Of a DNA stretch of 64,000 bases, positions 11,606 through 21,152 are shown piece by piece. The position numbers and the translations under genes were made by a program. The stretch lies in contig PAJP01000018.1 of the NCBI GenBank assembly GCA_002706095.1, positions 98,719 through 162,718 on the forward strand, in the 5' to 3' direction. This stretch comes from Methylophaga sp. GTDB taxonomy: Bacteria > Pseudomonadota > Gammaproteobacteria > Nitrosococcales > Methylophagaceae. The first letter of the stretch is position 1, and each line of letters starts with the position of its first letter. Under the pieces are notes generated by a model, which was given only the letters and a program-made list of their open reading frames with translations, was not told where the DNA came from and made no database searches.

Positions 11606-12451
11606 TTACCGGATTAATTCGATTTCAGCGCGACGATTATAAGCACGCCCTTTAGCGGTTTTATTCGTAGCTGCGGGATCATGATCGACAAACGACCGCA
11701 TGATAATTTTTTCTGCCGGTATCTCATATTGGCCGACAAAAAAGTCTCGTATGGTTTTTGCTCTTGCCTCTGAAAGTGGGACATTTAAACGTTTGCGACC
11801 AAAACTGTCAGTGTGACTGGTGATGATGATTTGACTGACACTGTCATCCACTTTTACGTACTCTGCTACACGAGTAAGCGCTTGAAGTGAGGCTTTATCC
11901 AAATTGGCCTTTTCCGACTCAAAATAAACAGTCAGTTTTCTTACCTCAGAAAAACTATCTGGGTAGAGGTTGTTTAAGCACTGCTGAAACGCTGGCAATG
12001 AGTCACTGAACTTAATGGTGGATAACTTTACAGTGATGTCATCAGCGTATGCTTGAGAACGGTAACGAATGATAGGGAAGCGGCCATCCTGCATTTTTAC
12101 GAGTGCTTGTTGTGCCAGGGGGCCTTCAATTTGGAATTGTCTTTGTCCTGAAGAGGTGGGTATACGCTTTAAAGTGTCAAACTCCTCAGTGTTCTGCCAC
12201 GGCGCTGCAGACATTTCAAATAACACATGACTGTTTTCAGCAGGTTGATTATCGGTATCAAACGTCAGTTGTAAAGGTTGTCCATTTCGTCTATAAAAAC
12301 CGGCTTTGCCAAAACTGGGAATGGTTTGCATTAATGAACACTCAAGCGGTGATTCAATGACTTGCCAATTTGTATCGGTAACGGGGGCCTGAAATTCTTC
12401 AGCAAATAAAGGTGACGAGACTAAGAGTGCGGCGATAAAGAGTTTCAACAT
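11606..12451 (-). CDS. motY: MotY-like flagellar T-ring / OmpA-domain protein
   Basis: The 281-residue protein has a signal peptide (cleavage near LFA-EE). An N-terminal domain follows with the MotY hallmark ESPLECSLMQTIPSFGKAGF. A C-terminal OmpA peptidoglycan-binding domain spans about 170-281 (SHTDSFGRKRLNVPLSEARA, then NRRAEIEL). MotY forms the T ring that holds the stator of polar, classically Na+-driven, flagella in vibrios and pseudomonads. The protein starts four bases after apt ends, so the two are probably co-transcribed. No other flagellar gene is present, and motY is often isolated like this. A generic OmpA-family porin-like protein is the alternative, but the N-terminal domain argues against it. 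Confidence 0.8.
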   Translation of the reverse strand: MLKLFIAALLVSSPLFAEEFQAPVTDTNWQVIESPLECSLMQTIPSFGKAGFYRRNGQPLQLTFDTDNQPAENSHVLFEMSAAPWQNTEEFDTLKRIPTSSGQRQFQIEGPLAQQALVKMQDGRFPIIRYRSQAYADDITVKLSTIKFSDSLPAFQQCLNNLYPDSFSEVRKLTVYFESEKANLDKASLQALTRVAEYVKVDDSVSQIIITSHTDSFGRKRLNVPLSEARAKTIRDFFVGQYEIPAEKIIMRSFVDHDPAATNKTAKGRAYNRRAEIELIR

Positions 12452-12455
12452 AATC

Positions 12456-12971
12456 TTAATAGCTTATTAGAGTGTGGATAGGGTATGGGGCTAGAACATC
12501 ACGACCATGCAAAAAACCAAGCTCCATGACAAAGGCACAGGCAACCACCTCGCCCCCTAAGTTTTGTATAAGTTCACAGCTGGCTCGTGCCGTACCCCCT
12601 GTGGCCAGGACATCATCTATGACTAGTATTTTATCGCCAGCTTTAATTGCGTCGATATGTGCTTCCAGAGCAGCTGAACCATATTCAAGATCATAGTCGA
12701 TACGTTGAACATCGTAAGGTAATTTACCTGGCTTACGCAGTGGAATAAATCCAACACCCAATTCCCATGCTGCTAATGAACCAAAAATAAAGCCTCTTGC
12801 TTCCATTCCTGCGACAGCGGTTATCGCCTTTCCCTTGTATGGTTGAATTAATGCTGCTACACATTCTCTCAACAAGATGGGGTCCTGTACCAGAGGGGTG
12901 ATGTCTTTGAACACGATGCCTGGTGAAGGAAAGTCATTAACATCTCTGATTTTAGCTTTTAGCTTTTCCAT
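12456..12971 (-). CDS. apt: Adenine phosphoribosyltransferase
   Basis: Apt converts adenine and PRPP to AMP in purine salvage. The 171-residue sequence shows the type I phosphoribosyltransferase PRPP loop ILVIDDVLATGGTA (about 116-129), the family start RDVNDFPSPGIVFKDITPL and the adenine-binding MEARGFIFG segment. The length is standard for bacterial Apt. It starts at an ATG (12971) and leads directly into motY. Cytoplasmic. Confidence 0.97.
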   Translation of the reverse strand: MEKLKAKIRDVNDFPSPGIVFKDITPLVQDPILLRECVAALIQPYKGKAITAVAGMEARGFIFGSLAAWELGVGFIPLRKPGKLPYDVQRIDYDLEYGSAALEAHIDAIKAGDKILVIDDVLATGGTARASCELIQNLGGEVVACAFVMELGFLHGRDVLAPYPIHTLISY

Positions 12972-13066
12972 AATAATCTCATTGAGCGAAAAGGTGATTA
13001 GCGTCTATTATATCGGCAGTCATTGCCCGGTTTTTAATGACACAACAAATTAACCCAAAAGGAAGT

Positions 13067-13714
13067 ATGTTGACTTTACACTCACGATTGATTTTTTCTG
13101 TTTTTATTATGTTGTCATCACTGTTTTTAAGCTCGTGCTTTAGCTGGGGTGGTGAAGAAAAAGATGTCGACATGACACCGCGATATTATGCACTGGACGT
13201 AGACCGCACAGATATAGCCTCTGACTTCCCAGCAGAGCGTGTATTACTGCTGAAGCCAGTCCGTGTTGTACCTCATTTCAGAAGTAAAACCTTAATCTTT
13301 CGAATCGGTGAAAATGAATATAAAGCTATTGAGCCTCATCAGTTTCTGGTTGACCCTGAGGTGATGTTCACCAATATCGTTAAACGCTGGTTACAAAAAA
13401 GTGGTCAATTCAGTCATGTGGTTACAGATGATTCTATACCCGCGGATTTTGTGATGGATGCCGCGGTCACGGCTTTTTACGGCGAAAAACGTCCTGCCTA
13501 TTCTCCACAATCAGTCATTGAAATGCAGTTCTTTATGTCACCTGCCGACAACCCGGAAAAATTGTTATTTCAGACAGGGTTACGCGTGGATGTCGACATT
13601 GAACAAGCCACCCCGAGTCATGTTGTTACTGGCTGGAAACAAGGAACCGAAGAACTTCTAACGACTTTAGAGCAGGATTTAAGCGCATATTTTTCAAAAG
13701 TAGATGCTAGGTAG
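13067..13714 (+). CDS. ABC-type transport auxiliary lipoprotein
   Basis: The protein begins with a hydrophobic signal (about residues 5-22) ending in the lipobox LSSC, so the mature form should be a lipid-anchored envelope protein. The rest (YYALDVDRT, ERVLLLKPVRVVPHF, VMFTNIVKRWL) resembles the PqiC-like ABC_trans_aux family. These assist MlaD/PqiB-type lipid transporters between inner and outer membrane. No partner permease or MCE gene is adjacent, so the job is uncertain. I prefer the ATG at 13067, preceded by AAAGGAAG, although spacing is short. An ATG at 13037 lacks a ribosome site. Confidence 0.7.
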   Translation: MLTLHSRLIFSVFIMLSSLFLSSCFSWGGEEKDVDMTPRYYALDVDRTDIASDFPAERVLLLKPVRVVPHFRSKTLIFRIGENEYKAIEPHQFLVDPEVMFTNIVKRWLQKSGQFSHVVTDDSIPADFVMDAAVTAFYGEKRPAYSPQSVIEMQFFMSPADNPEKLLFQTGLRVDVDIEQATPSHVVTGWKQGTEELLTTLEQDLSAYFSKVDAR

Positions 13715-13924
13715 CATCTTGACTTTAGCGTGCAGGATATAGGCTTTAGTGGTAGGATAAGAGGTTTGGTGGTTTAGACACGTTTACCCGGATTCTGGCG
13801 TGAGTGTGTTTTCCAGAGCACGACGAAGAAGTTGGTGTTTTTCTCAACGTTGTGGCTGGAATTCTTTCGACTGGTTTCCTCTTCTGAAGCTGGTTGGTAA
13901 ACCATACTATGTAGAACTGGCTAC

Positions 13925-13972
13925 GCTACAAATGTGTTCAGAATAATCATACTGAGCAACAGCATTTGTAGC
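13925..13972. repeat. Inverted repeat upstream of gyrA
   Basis: GCTACAAATG (13925-13934) and CATTTGTAGC (13963-13972) are perfect 10-base inverted copies separated by 28 bases and ending 27 bases before the gyrA ATG. It could form a leader hairpin or be a binding site for a dimeric regulator. The rest of the 285-base gap (13715-13999) holds no other recognisable feature apart from the expected gyrA promoter, which I could not pinpoint. Confidence 0.6.
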
Positions 13973-13999
13973 CTTATGCTTTATTTGGACGGTTAATAA

Positions 14000-16591
14000 A
14001 TGAGTGAAATTGCCTTAGAACTGGATTCGATAGGTATCGAAACCGAGATGAAGCAGTCGTACCTTGACTACGCGATGAGCGTTATCGTGGGACGTGCGCT
14101 ACCGGATGTTCGTGATGGATTAAAACCTGTTCATCGTCGTGTTCTCTACGCGATGAGAGAACTGGGTAATAGCTGGAACAGCCCATATAAAAAGTCTGCC
14201 CGTATTGTCGGTGATGTTATCGGTAAATATCATCCTCATGGTGATACGGCTGTTTATGACACTATGGTGCGTATGGCTCAGCCATTTTCCATGCGATACA
14301 TGCTGGTCGATGGGCAAGGTAACTTTGGTTCAGTGGATGGAGACCCTCCGGCAGCGATGCGTTATACCGAAGTACGCATGGCAAAAATTGCTCATGAAAT
14401 GCTGGCCGACCTTGAAAAAGAAACCGTTGACTTTGTTCCCAACTATGACGAGTCAGAGTCAGAGCCTGCGGTACTACCAACAAAAATTCCAGCACTTCTG
14501 GTCAACGGTTCTTCTGGTATTGCGGTGGGTATGGCAACCAATATTCCGCCTCACAATCTCACAGAAATTCTGAATGCCTGTATTGCCATTATCGATAATC
14601 CAGATGTCACAACACATGAGTTAATGGAATATGTGCCGGGGCCTGATTTCCCGACTTCGGGCATCATTAATGGGGCTCGTGGTATTGCTGAAGCGTATCA
14701 AACTGGTCGTGGCCGAGTACACATTCGTGCGCGTGCTGACATTGAGACCAATGAGGCTTCAGGTCAACAGAGTATTGTTGTTAAAGAACTGCCTTACCAG
14801 GTCAACAAAGCCCGATTATTAGAAAAAATCGCCGAGCTTGTTAAAGATAAAAAAATTGAAGGGATCTCAGCATTGCGCGATGAGTCTGACAAAGACGGTA
14901 TGCGCATGGTGATTGTCCTTAAGCGTGGTGAAGTCCCTGAGGTCATCCTCAACAATTTGTATCAGCAGACACAGATGCAAACTGTATTCGGCATCAACAT
15001 GGTTGCGATTGTCGATGGACAGCCTCGTACGCTTAACCTGAAAGAAATTCTGGATGCCTTCATTCGCCACCGTCGTGAAGTCGTGACACGTCGCTCGATT
15101 TATGATCTCAGAAAAGCGCGTGAGCGTGCACACGTATTAGAAGGTCTGGCAACCGCATTAGCCAATATTGATGAAGTTATCGAGCTTATTAAAGCTTCTC
15201 CCAACCCTGCTGAAGCAAAAGAAGCTCTGTTAGCAAAAGGATGGGCTTCAGGCATGATTCTGGAGATGTTAGGTGCTGCTGGCGCAGAAGCTTCTCGTCC
15301 AGAGGATCTGGCTGAACAATACGGCCTGGTGAACAATCTCTATCACCTATCGCCAGTCCAGGCACAAGCTATTTTGGATATGCGCTTGCACCGCCTAACA
15401 GGTCTGGAACAAGATAAGATTCTGCAAGAGTACCGAGAAGTTCTGGAGGTCATTGCAGAGTTGTTAGCTATTTTGAGTGATCCGGATAATTTGATGGCGG
15501 TGATTCGCGAAGAGTTAGTTGCTATTAATGCGGAATATGGTGATGAGCGTCGTACAGAAATTCTGGCCAATCATCTTGATCTAACGCTTGAAGATTTAAT
15601 CACCGAAGAGGAAATGGTGGTCACACTGTCGCACGCTGGTTATGCCAAAACCCAACAGCTTGATACGTATCAGGCACAAAAGCGTGGTGGTAAAGGTAAA
15701 GCGGCGACTGCCATGAAAGATGAAGATTTCATTGAGCATTTGTTTATTGCCAATACACATGACACGCTTTTATGTTTCTCCAGCGCCGGTAAAGTGTATT
15801 GGAAAAAAGTCTATGAACTGCCACAAGGAAGCCGCGCTTCACGGGGTAAACCCATCATTAACTTATTACCGTTAGAAGAAGGTGAAAAGATTAATGCTGT
15901 TCTACCTATTCGTGAGTTTGAAGCGGATAAGTTTATTTTCATGGCGACAGCATCAGGTACGGTTAAGAAAACACCTCTGGTAGATTATTCACGCCCGCGT
16001 GCAAACGGCATTATTGCCGTAGATCTGAAAGAAGACGACCAGTTGATCGATGTGGCTGTCACTAATGGACATTCTGATGTGATGTTATTTAGTAATACCG
16101 GTAAGGTTATCCGGTTTGCTGAAACAGATGTCCGCTCAATGGGACGTGTTTCTCGTGGTGTACGTGGTATGCGTATCGGCGATGATGAGAAAATTATTTC
16201 TCTGATTATTGCTGAAGAAGACGGTGCGATTCTAACAGCGACCGAATTTGGTTACGGTAAACGCACTAATCTGGCTGAATATCGTGTACAAGGCCGTGGT
16301 GGACAAGGCATCATTTCAATTCAGACATCTGAACGAAATGGCTGTGTGGTCGGGGCTGTACAGGTCTGTGATGAACATCAAATCATGTTAATCACTAATG
16401 GTGGCACTTTGGTTAGAACACCGGTGAAAGATGTGTCTTTGGTCGGACGAAACACGCAAGGTGTTCGATTAATTAATCTCAGCAATGGTGAAAAACTCGT
16501 CGGTTTGGAACGCGTTATTGAAGATGAAGACCCAGATGTCGATTTAGCGATCGACGATGCGGATGATACTGACGAAACAACAGAAGAATAA
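14000..16591 (+). CDS. gyrA: DNA gyrase subunit A
   Basis: GyrA breaks and rejoins DNA in the A2B2 gyrase that introduces negative supercoils. The 863-residue sequence has the winged-helix domain with catalytic Tyr122 (RYTEVRMA) and the quinolone-determining region [13 protein letters not shown]. The GyrA box is QKRGGKG (about residue 560) at the start of the C-terminal beta-pinwheel, and the protein ends in an acidic tail. Residue 83 is Thr and 87 Asp. Thr83 is the wild-type residue in some gammaproteobacteria (for example Pseudomonas), so this does not by itself indicate resistance. The gene precedes serC by two bases, giving a gyrA-serC-pheA order like that seen in pseudomonads. Confidence 0.99.
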   Translation: MSEIALELDSIGIETEMKQSYLDYAMSVIVGRALPDVRDGLKPVHRRVLYAMRELGNSWNSPYKKSARIVGDVIGKYHPHGDTAVYDTMVRMAQPFSMRYMLVDGQGNFGSVDGDPPAAMRYTEVRMAKIAHEMLADLEKETVDFVPNYDESESEPAVLPTKIPALLVNGSSGIAVGMATNIPPHNLTEILNACIAIIDNPDVTTHELMEYVPGPDFPTSGIINGARGIAEAYQTGRGRVHIRARADIETNEASGQQSIVVKELPYQVNKARLLEKIAELVKDKKIEGISALRDESDKDGMRMVIVLKRGEVPEVILNNLYQQTQMQTVFGINMVAIVDGQPRTLNLKEILDAFIRHRREVVTRRSIYDLRKARERAHVLEGLATALANIDEVIELIKASPNPAEAKEALLAKGWASGMILEMLGAAGAEASRPEDLAEQYGLVNNLYHLSPVQAQAILDMRLHRLTGLEQDKILQEYREVLEVIAELLAILSDPDNLMAVIREELVAINAEYGDERRTEILANHLDLTLEDLITEEEMVVTLSHAGYAKTQQLDTYQAQKRGGKGKAATAMKDEDFIEHLFIANTHDTLLCFSSAGKVYWKKVYELPQGSRASRGKPIINLLPLEEGEKINAVLPIREFEADKFIFMATASGTVKKTPLVDYSRPRANGIIAVDLKEDDQLIDVAVTNGHSDVMLFSNTGKVIRFAETDVRSMGRVSRGVRGMRIGDDEKIISLIIAEEDGAILTATEFGYGKRTNLAEYRVQGRGGQGIISIQTSERNGCVVGAVQVCDEHQIMLITNGGTLVRTPVKDVSLVGRNTQGVRLINLSNGEKLVGLERVIEDEDPDVDLAIDDADDTDETTEE

Positions 16592-16593
16592 AT

Positions 16594-17673
16594 TTGAGAG
16601 CTTATAATTTTAGTGCTGGCCCTGCGATGTTGCCTGATGCCGTCATGGAACGGGCTCAGCAGGAAATGCTGGATTGGAATGGAACAGGTATGTCTGTGAT
16701 GGAGATGAGCCATCGCGGACCAGAATACACTCGCATTGCTGAGCAAGCTGAAACTGATCTTCGTGAATTAATGGGCATTTCTGATGACTACGCTGTGTTG
16801 TTTTTACAGGGCGGAGCATCGCTACAGTTTCCCATGATTCCAATGAATCTGTTGCGTGGAAAAAAAACAGCGGACTATTTCAATACTGGAGCGTGGTCTA
16901 CCAAAGCAATCGCTGAGGCTAGACAGTTTTGTGATGTGAATATTGTTACAGATTCAACAGCTAACCATTTCACCACAATTGCCAACCCAAGCGAGTGGTC
17001 TCTGTCAGATCAGGCTGCGTATGTTCATTACACACCTAATGAAACCATACATGGACTTGAGTTTGCGGAGATTCCTGATGTTGGAGATGTGCCGTTAGTC
17101 GCTGACTTGTCATCGACCATTTTGTCGCGTCCGATTGATGTGTCGCAATTCGGTATGATCTACGCAGGCGCACAGAAAAACATTGGTCCCGCTGGTTTGT
17201 GCATTGTCATTATTCGCAAGGATTTACTGGGTGATGTATTGCCTGGTACACCGACCATGCTCAACTACAAAACCCATGCCGATAACGGATCAATGTTTAA
17301 CACACCAGCCACATATAGCTGGTATTTAGCTGGTTTAGTTTTTGACTGGTTGAAGCAGCAGGGTGGATTAGAGGCAATGGCTGCACTAAACAAACGTAAA
17401 GCAGCTAAGCTATATGCCACCATTGATGGAAGTGACTTTTACAGTAATCCTGTCGATATTCGATATCGTTCGTGGATGAATGTCCCCTTTACATTGGCAG
17501 ATGATAAGCTTGATAAACTGTTTTTGCAGCAAGCCGCAGAACACAAGTTACTGACACTCAAAGGTCATCGAGACTTGGGTGGTATGCGTGCAAGCATATA
17601 CAACGCTATGCCAGAAGCGGGTGTCGATGCACTGATCAGTTTCATGAATGAATTTGAGCGTAAGCACGGGTAA
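16594..17673 (+). CDS. serC: Phosphoserine aminotransferase
   Basis: SerC is the PLP enzyme that makes phosphoserine (serine pathway) and also acts in pyridoxine synthesis. The 359-residue sequence starts RAYNFSAGPAMLP, the conserved N-terminal substrate loop, and has the PLP lysine in YAGAQKNIGPAG (about Lys 198). The start is an unusual TTG at 16594, forced because the next ATG (16627) would delete FSAGP. The weak ribosome site and two-base gap behind gyrA suggest translational coupling to it. Cytoplasmic, class V aminotransferase. Confidence 0.96.
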   Translation: MRAYNFSAGPAMLPDAVMERAQQEMLDWNGTGMSVMEMSHRGPEYTRIAEQAETDLRELMGISDDYAVLFLQGGASLQFPMIPMNLLRGKKTADYFNTGAWSTKAIAEARQFCDVNIVTDSTANHFTTIANPSEWSLSDQAAYVHYTPNETIHGLEFAEIPDVGDVPLVADLSSTILSRPIDVSQFGMIYAGAQKNIGPAGLCIVIIRKDLLGDVLPGTPTMLNYKTHADNGSMFNTPATYSWYLAGLVFDWLKQQGGLEAMAALNKRKAAKLYATIDGSDFYSNPVDIRYRSWMNVPFTLADDKLDKLFLQQAAEHKLLTLKGHRDLGGMRASIYNAMPEAGVDALISFMNEFERKHG

Positions 17674-17682
17674 TTATTGCCA

Positions 17683-18771
17683 ATGAATGAAAAAGAAGCC
17701 TTAGCCAATATTCGTCAAAAAATTGATGATATCGATTTAAAAATCCAGCAATTGCTGAATGACCGAGCGGCGATGGCACAGGAAGTTGCCCGGATAAAAA
17801 TGGATAGTGGTGAACAGGCCGATTTTTATCGTCCTGAACGCGAAGCGATGGTGCTAAGAACGGTGATGGAACGGAATGAGGGCCCATTAGCTTCTGCTGA
17901 GGTGGCCAGATTATTTCGTGAAATCATGTCTGCATGTCTGGCAGCTGAAAAACCTTTACAAGTGGCTTATCTCGGTCCTGAAGGCTCTTTTACTCAAGCG
18001 GCGGCTCAAAAACAGTTTGGTGGCAGCGTTGAGCTTCATCCGATGAGTACCATCGCCGATGTTTTTCATGCTGTTGAAACCTCGCATGCCTGTTACGGTG
18101 TAGTGCCAGTAGAAAATTCAACCGAAGGTATGGTCTCGCATACCTTAGACCGGTTTATTTCCTCACCGTTAAAAATTAATGGCGAAGTCACATTACGCAT
18201 ACACCATTATTTACTCAGTAAAGAGAAGCGGCTCGAAGATATAAGCAAAGTCTATGCTCACCCTCAAGCCATCGCGCAGTGTCGCCAATGGCTGATGGAG
18301 CAACTACCTGAGGCTGAGTTGATACCACTCAACAGTAATTCCGAAGCTGCCAAGCGTGTTGCAGCAGAACCTCAAAATACCGCCGCTATTGCTGCGAATC
18401 GTGCGGCAGATATTTATGGTTTATCCATTTTAGCCAGTAATATCGAAGATGAGGTCGATAACACGACGCGCTTTTTGGTAATTGGATCACAGAATGTTGG
18501 ACCTTCAGGGGTTGATAAAACAGCGCTTTTAGTCGCCACCAAGAATAAACCTGGCGCTTTGCAGACTCTGTTAAAACCATTAGCGGATTACAGCATCAGC
18601 ATGACCCGTATCGAGTCGAGACCCTCGAGAAAAGGTATTTGGGAATATGTGTTTTTTATTGATATTGAAGGACATATTGACGAGCCAGCAGTAGCATCAG
18701 CGTTGACTCTATTAGAGAATGAGTCATCCATGTTTCGCATTTTAGGTTCTTATCCAAAGGCAGTATTATGA
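17683..18771 (+). CDS. pheA: Bifunctional chorismate mutase / prephenate dehydratase
   Basis: The P-protein converts chorismate to prephenate and then phenylpyruvate for phenylalanine synthesis. In the 362-residue product, residues about 1-90 are the AroQ chorismate mutase helix bundle ([20 protein letters not shown]). Residues about 95-270 are the prephenate dehydratase ([21 protein letters not shown]). Residues about 280-360 are an ACT regulatory domain with the Phe-binding motif ESRPSR, implying feedback inhibition. The ATG at 17683 is preferred over a TTG two codons earlier. It overlaps ispH by four bases (ATGA). Confidence 0.97.
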   Translation: MNEKEALANIRQKIDDIDLKIQQLLNDRAAMAQEVARIKMDSGEQADFYRPEREAMVLRTVMERNEGPLASAEVARLFREIMSACLAAEKPLQVAYLGPEGSFTQAAAQKQFGGSVELHPMSTIADVFHAVETSHACYGVVPVENSTEGMVSHTLDRFISSPLKINGEVTLRIHHYLLSKEKRLEDISKVYAHPQAIAQCRQWLMEQLPEAELIPLNSNSEAAKRVAAEPQNTAAIAANRAADIYGLSILASNIEDEVDNTTRFLVIGSQNVGPSGVDKTALLVATKNKPGALQTLLKPLADYSISMTRIESRPSRKGIWEYVFFIDIEGHIDEPAVASALTLLENESSMFRILGSYPKAVL

Positions 18772-19727
18772 GCAAAGAACTTATCCTCGCCAATCCACGT
18801 GGCTTTTGCGCCGGTGTCGATAGAGCAATAGATATCGTAGAGCGTGCATTGGAGTTGTTTGGTGCCCCCGTTTATGTGCGTCATGAAGTGGTTCATAATC
18901 GCTTTGTGGTCGATGGTCTTAGAGACAAAGGCGCTATTTTTGTCGAAGAAGTGGATGAGGTCCCCGACGGAAATACCTTGATTTTTAGTGCTCACGGCGT
19001 ATCAAAAAAGGTGCAGAGTGAGGGGAAAAAGCGTGATCTAAAAGTGTTTGATGCGACTTGTCCTTTAGTGACCAAAGTGCATATGGAAGTGTCACGTTAT
19101 GAAAAACAGAATATGGAATGTATTCTGATTGGGCATGCAGGACACCCGGAAGTAGAGGGTACTATGGGCCAATACACATCAAAAGAAGGTGGCATGTATT
19201 TAGTTGAGTCGCCAGAAGATGTCGCCAGACTAAAAGTCAAAAATCCACAGCAACTGGCCTTTGTTACCCAAACAACACTTTCCGTTGATGATACATCGGT
19301 TGTGATAGATGCTTTGCGACAACACTTTCCCGACATTATCGGCCCAAGCAAAGACGACATTTGCTATGCCACACAAAACAGACAAGATGCTGTGAAAAAA
19401 CTCGCTAAAGAGTGTGATCTTGTTCTAGTGGTCGGTTCGGTAAATAGCTCTAACTCGAATCGTTTACGTGAATTATCAGAGAAATTAGGCACGCCCGCTT
19501 TTTTAATAGACAATGCCGATCAAATAGATCCACAATGGCTTGTAGATAAAAATCGAATTGGTCTGACGGCAGGTGCATCAGCACCAGAAATACTCGTCAA
19601 CCAAGTTGTTGAAAAATTACGTGACTTAGGTGTTGATTCGTCATACGAAGATGACGGTTTAAAAGAGAACATTGAATTCTCATTACCACGAGAACTAAAG
19701 ATTGATACATCAAGTCTGAAAAAATAA
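18768..19727 (+). CDS. ispH: 4-hydroxy-3-methylbut-2-enyl diphosphate reductase IspH
   Basis: IspH (LytB) performs the last step of the MEP isoprenoid pathway, reducing HMBPP to IPP and DMAPP with a 4Fe-4S cluster. The 319-residue sequence has the three cluster cysteines in [21 protein letters not shown] and [11 protein letters not shown]. Substrate residues are seen in [17 protein letters not shown] and TQTTLS. Its ATG overlaps the pheA stop, so it is translationally coupled. Only 12 bases separate it from the ABC permease gene, which may share the transcript. Confidence 0.98.
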   Translation: MSKELILANPRGFCAGVDRAIDIVERALELFGAPVYVRHEVVHNRFVVDGLRDKGAIFVEEVDEVPDGNTLIFSAHGVSKKVQSEGKKRDLKVFDATCPLVTKVHMEVSRYEKQNMECILIGHAGHPEVEGTMGQYTSKEGGMYLVESPEDVARLKVKNPQQLAFVTQTTLSVDDTSVVIDALRQHFPDIIGPSKDDICYATQNRQDAVKKLAKECDLVLVVGSVNSSNSNRLRELSEKLGTPAFLIDNADQIDPQWLVDKNRIGLTAGASAPEILVNQVVEKLRDLGVDSSYEDDGLKENIEFSLPRELKIDTSSLKK

Positions 19728-19739
19728 ACAAGGCCGACC

Positions 19740-21152
19740 ATGTCGTTTTTGCCCGTATTTCTTTGGACAGACATTCTCATCTTCCTGCTGGTAGCCGTTA
19801 TCGCTGTAGCAGCCTTTTATATAAGAACACAGCCTCATTTAAGTACGCCCTGGAAATCCGTAATAAAGCGCAAGCGAGGCATGATTTCCGTTATGATCCT
19901 CGGTGTGTATATCATCGTTGGCCTGCTGGACTCTTTACATTATCGTCCGGCATTAGACGCAACAAAGAACGCAAAAGAAGTTTATTATTCATCAGAAGTA
20001 TTCAGTGTATTTGATTGGTTTGTTTTACCACTTAAACAACAATTAGAAAAAACCTATTCAGCACCTTTTGCTGATCGTTTGTTTGTTAAAGAAATACAGA
20101 CGATGGATGATGGTTCCATTAACTATGATTATCCAAAATTGAAATATGGCGCTGCCCATTTAGCACGTTCTGATCACAAAACGTCTGATATTTACCAAAC
20201 AATTTTAAAAGCCAGTCTGTTAAGCCTGTTATTGTTGTTTCTGATTTATGTTTGTCATATTGCCACTGCCTCGCGTGGTCAAGTAAGCCAGATATTCCCG
20301 CAAACCAAACGCATCTTTCTCAACCACTCTGACTATCCACTTCATACTTTTTATTTCACCGCTTTTTGTCTTTTATTACTTATCTGTAACTTAGCTTTAC
20401 TGAGTCAGAGCTATCATGTGTTTGGTACGGATAAAGTGGGACAGGATGTTTTATATCAGTCCTTAAAGAGTATTCGTACAGGCTTAGTGATTGGGACGTT
20501 AACCACCTTGGTGATGTTGCCTATGGCCATTATGCTGGGCATTGCCGCAGGTTATTTCCGAGGCTGGATAGACGATCTTATTCAATATATTTACACCACT
20601 TTGAACTCCATCCCAGGTGTATTACTGATTGCTGCAGCCGTATTAATTCTTCAGGTTTATATGAATAATCATCCTGAGAACTTTAAAACCATTGCTGAGC
20701 GTGCAGATATTCGGCTGTTGTTTTTATGCATTATTTTGGGCATGACTAGTTGGACTGGCTTGTGCCGAATTCTACGAGCAGAAACACTCAAGTTACGTGA
20801 AGCAGAATACGTCATGGCATCTCGTGCTTTAGGGGCGGGGAGTTTTAGTATTCTACGCAAACATATTTTGCCGAACTTGATGCATTTAGTGCTTATTGCC
20901 GTGGTCTTGGACTTTAGTGGCTTGGTTCTGGCGGAAGCCGTGCTTTCTTATGTTGGTGTCGGTGTCGACCCTTCCATGATTAGCTGGGGCAATATGATTA
21001 ACAGTGCACGACTTGAAATGGCAAGAGAACCTGTCGTCTGGTGGTCTCTAACTGCAGCATTTGTTTCAATGTTTGTTTTGGTGCTTGCTGCGAACTTGTT
21101 TGCTGATGTCGTTCGCGATGCCTTTGATCCTAGAATGCAGGGTACATTATGA
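19740..21152 (+). CDS. Oligopeptide-type ABC transporter permease (DppC/OppC/YejE-like)
   Basis: The 470-residue membrane protein carries a C-terminal BPD_transp_1 permease domain (about residues 235-460) with the EAA loop REAEYVMASRALGAGSF that contacts the ATPase. The N-terminal part is long, with three membrane segments and a periplasmic loop at about 70-155, larger than classical OppC and reminiscent of YejE. Family members move oligopeptides or nickel-like substrates. The gene overlaps the ATPase gene by four bases, so they form a unit. A second permease (OppB/YejB) and a binding protein would be expected but are not nearby. The upstream neighbour is ispH. Confidence 0.85.
   Translation: MSFLPVFLWTDILIFLLVAVIAVAAFYIRTQPHLSTPWKSVIKRKRGMISVMILGVYIIVGLLDSLHYRPALDATKNAKEVYYSSEVFSVFDWFVLPLKQQLEKTYSAPFADRLFVKEIQTMDDGSINYDYPKLKYGAAHLARSDHKTSDIYQTILKASLLSLLLLFLIYVCHIATASRGQVSQIFPQTKRIFLNHSDYPLHTFYFTAFCLLLLICNLALLSQSYHVFGTDKVGQDVLYQSLKSIRTGLVIGTLTTLVMLPMAIMLGIAAGYFRGWIDDLIQYIYTTLNSIPGVLLIAAAVLILQVYMNNHPENFKTIAERADIRLLFLCIILGMTSWTGLCRILRAETLKLREAEYVMASRALGAGSFSILRKHILPNLMHLVLIAVVLDFSGLVLAEAVLSYVGVGVDPSMISWGNMINSARLEMAREPVVWWSLTAAFVSMFVLVLAANLFADVVRDAFDPRMQGTL

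Noticed and set aside
14244..14262. GyrA Thr83 as a quinolone-resistance mutation
   Set aside because: Thr83 is the natural residue in several gammaproteobacteria, so nothing indicates resistance.
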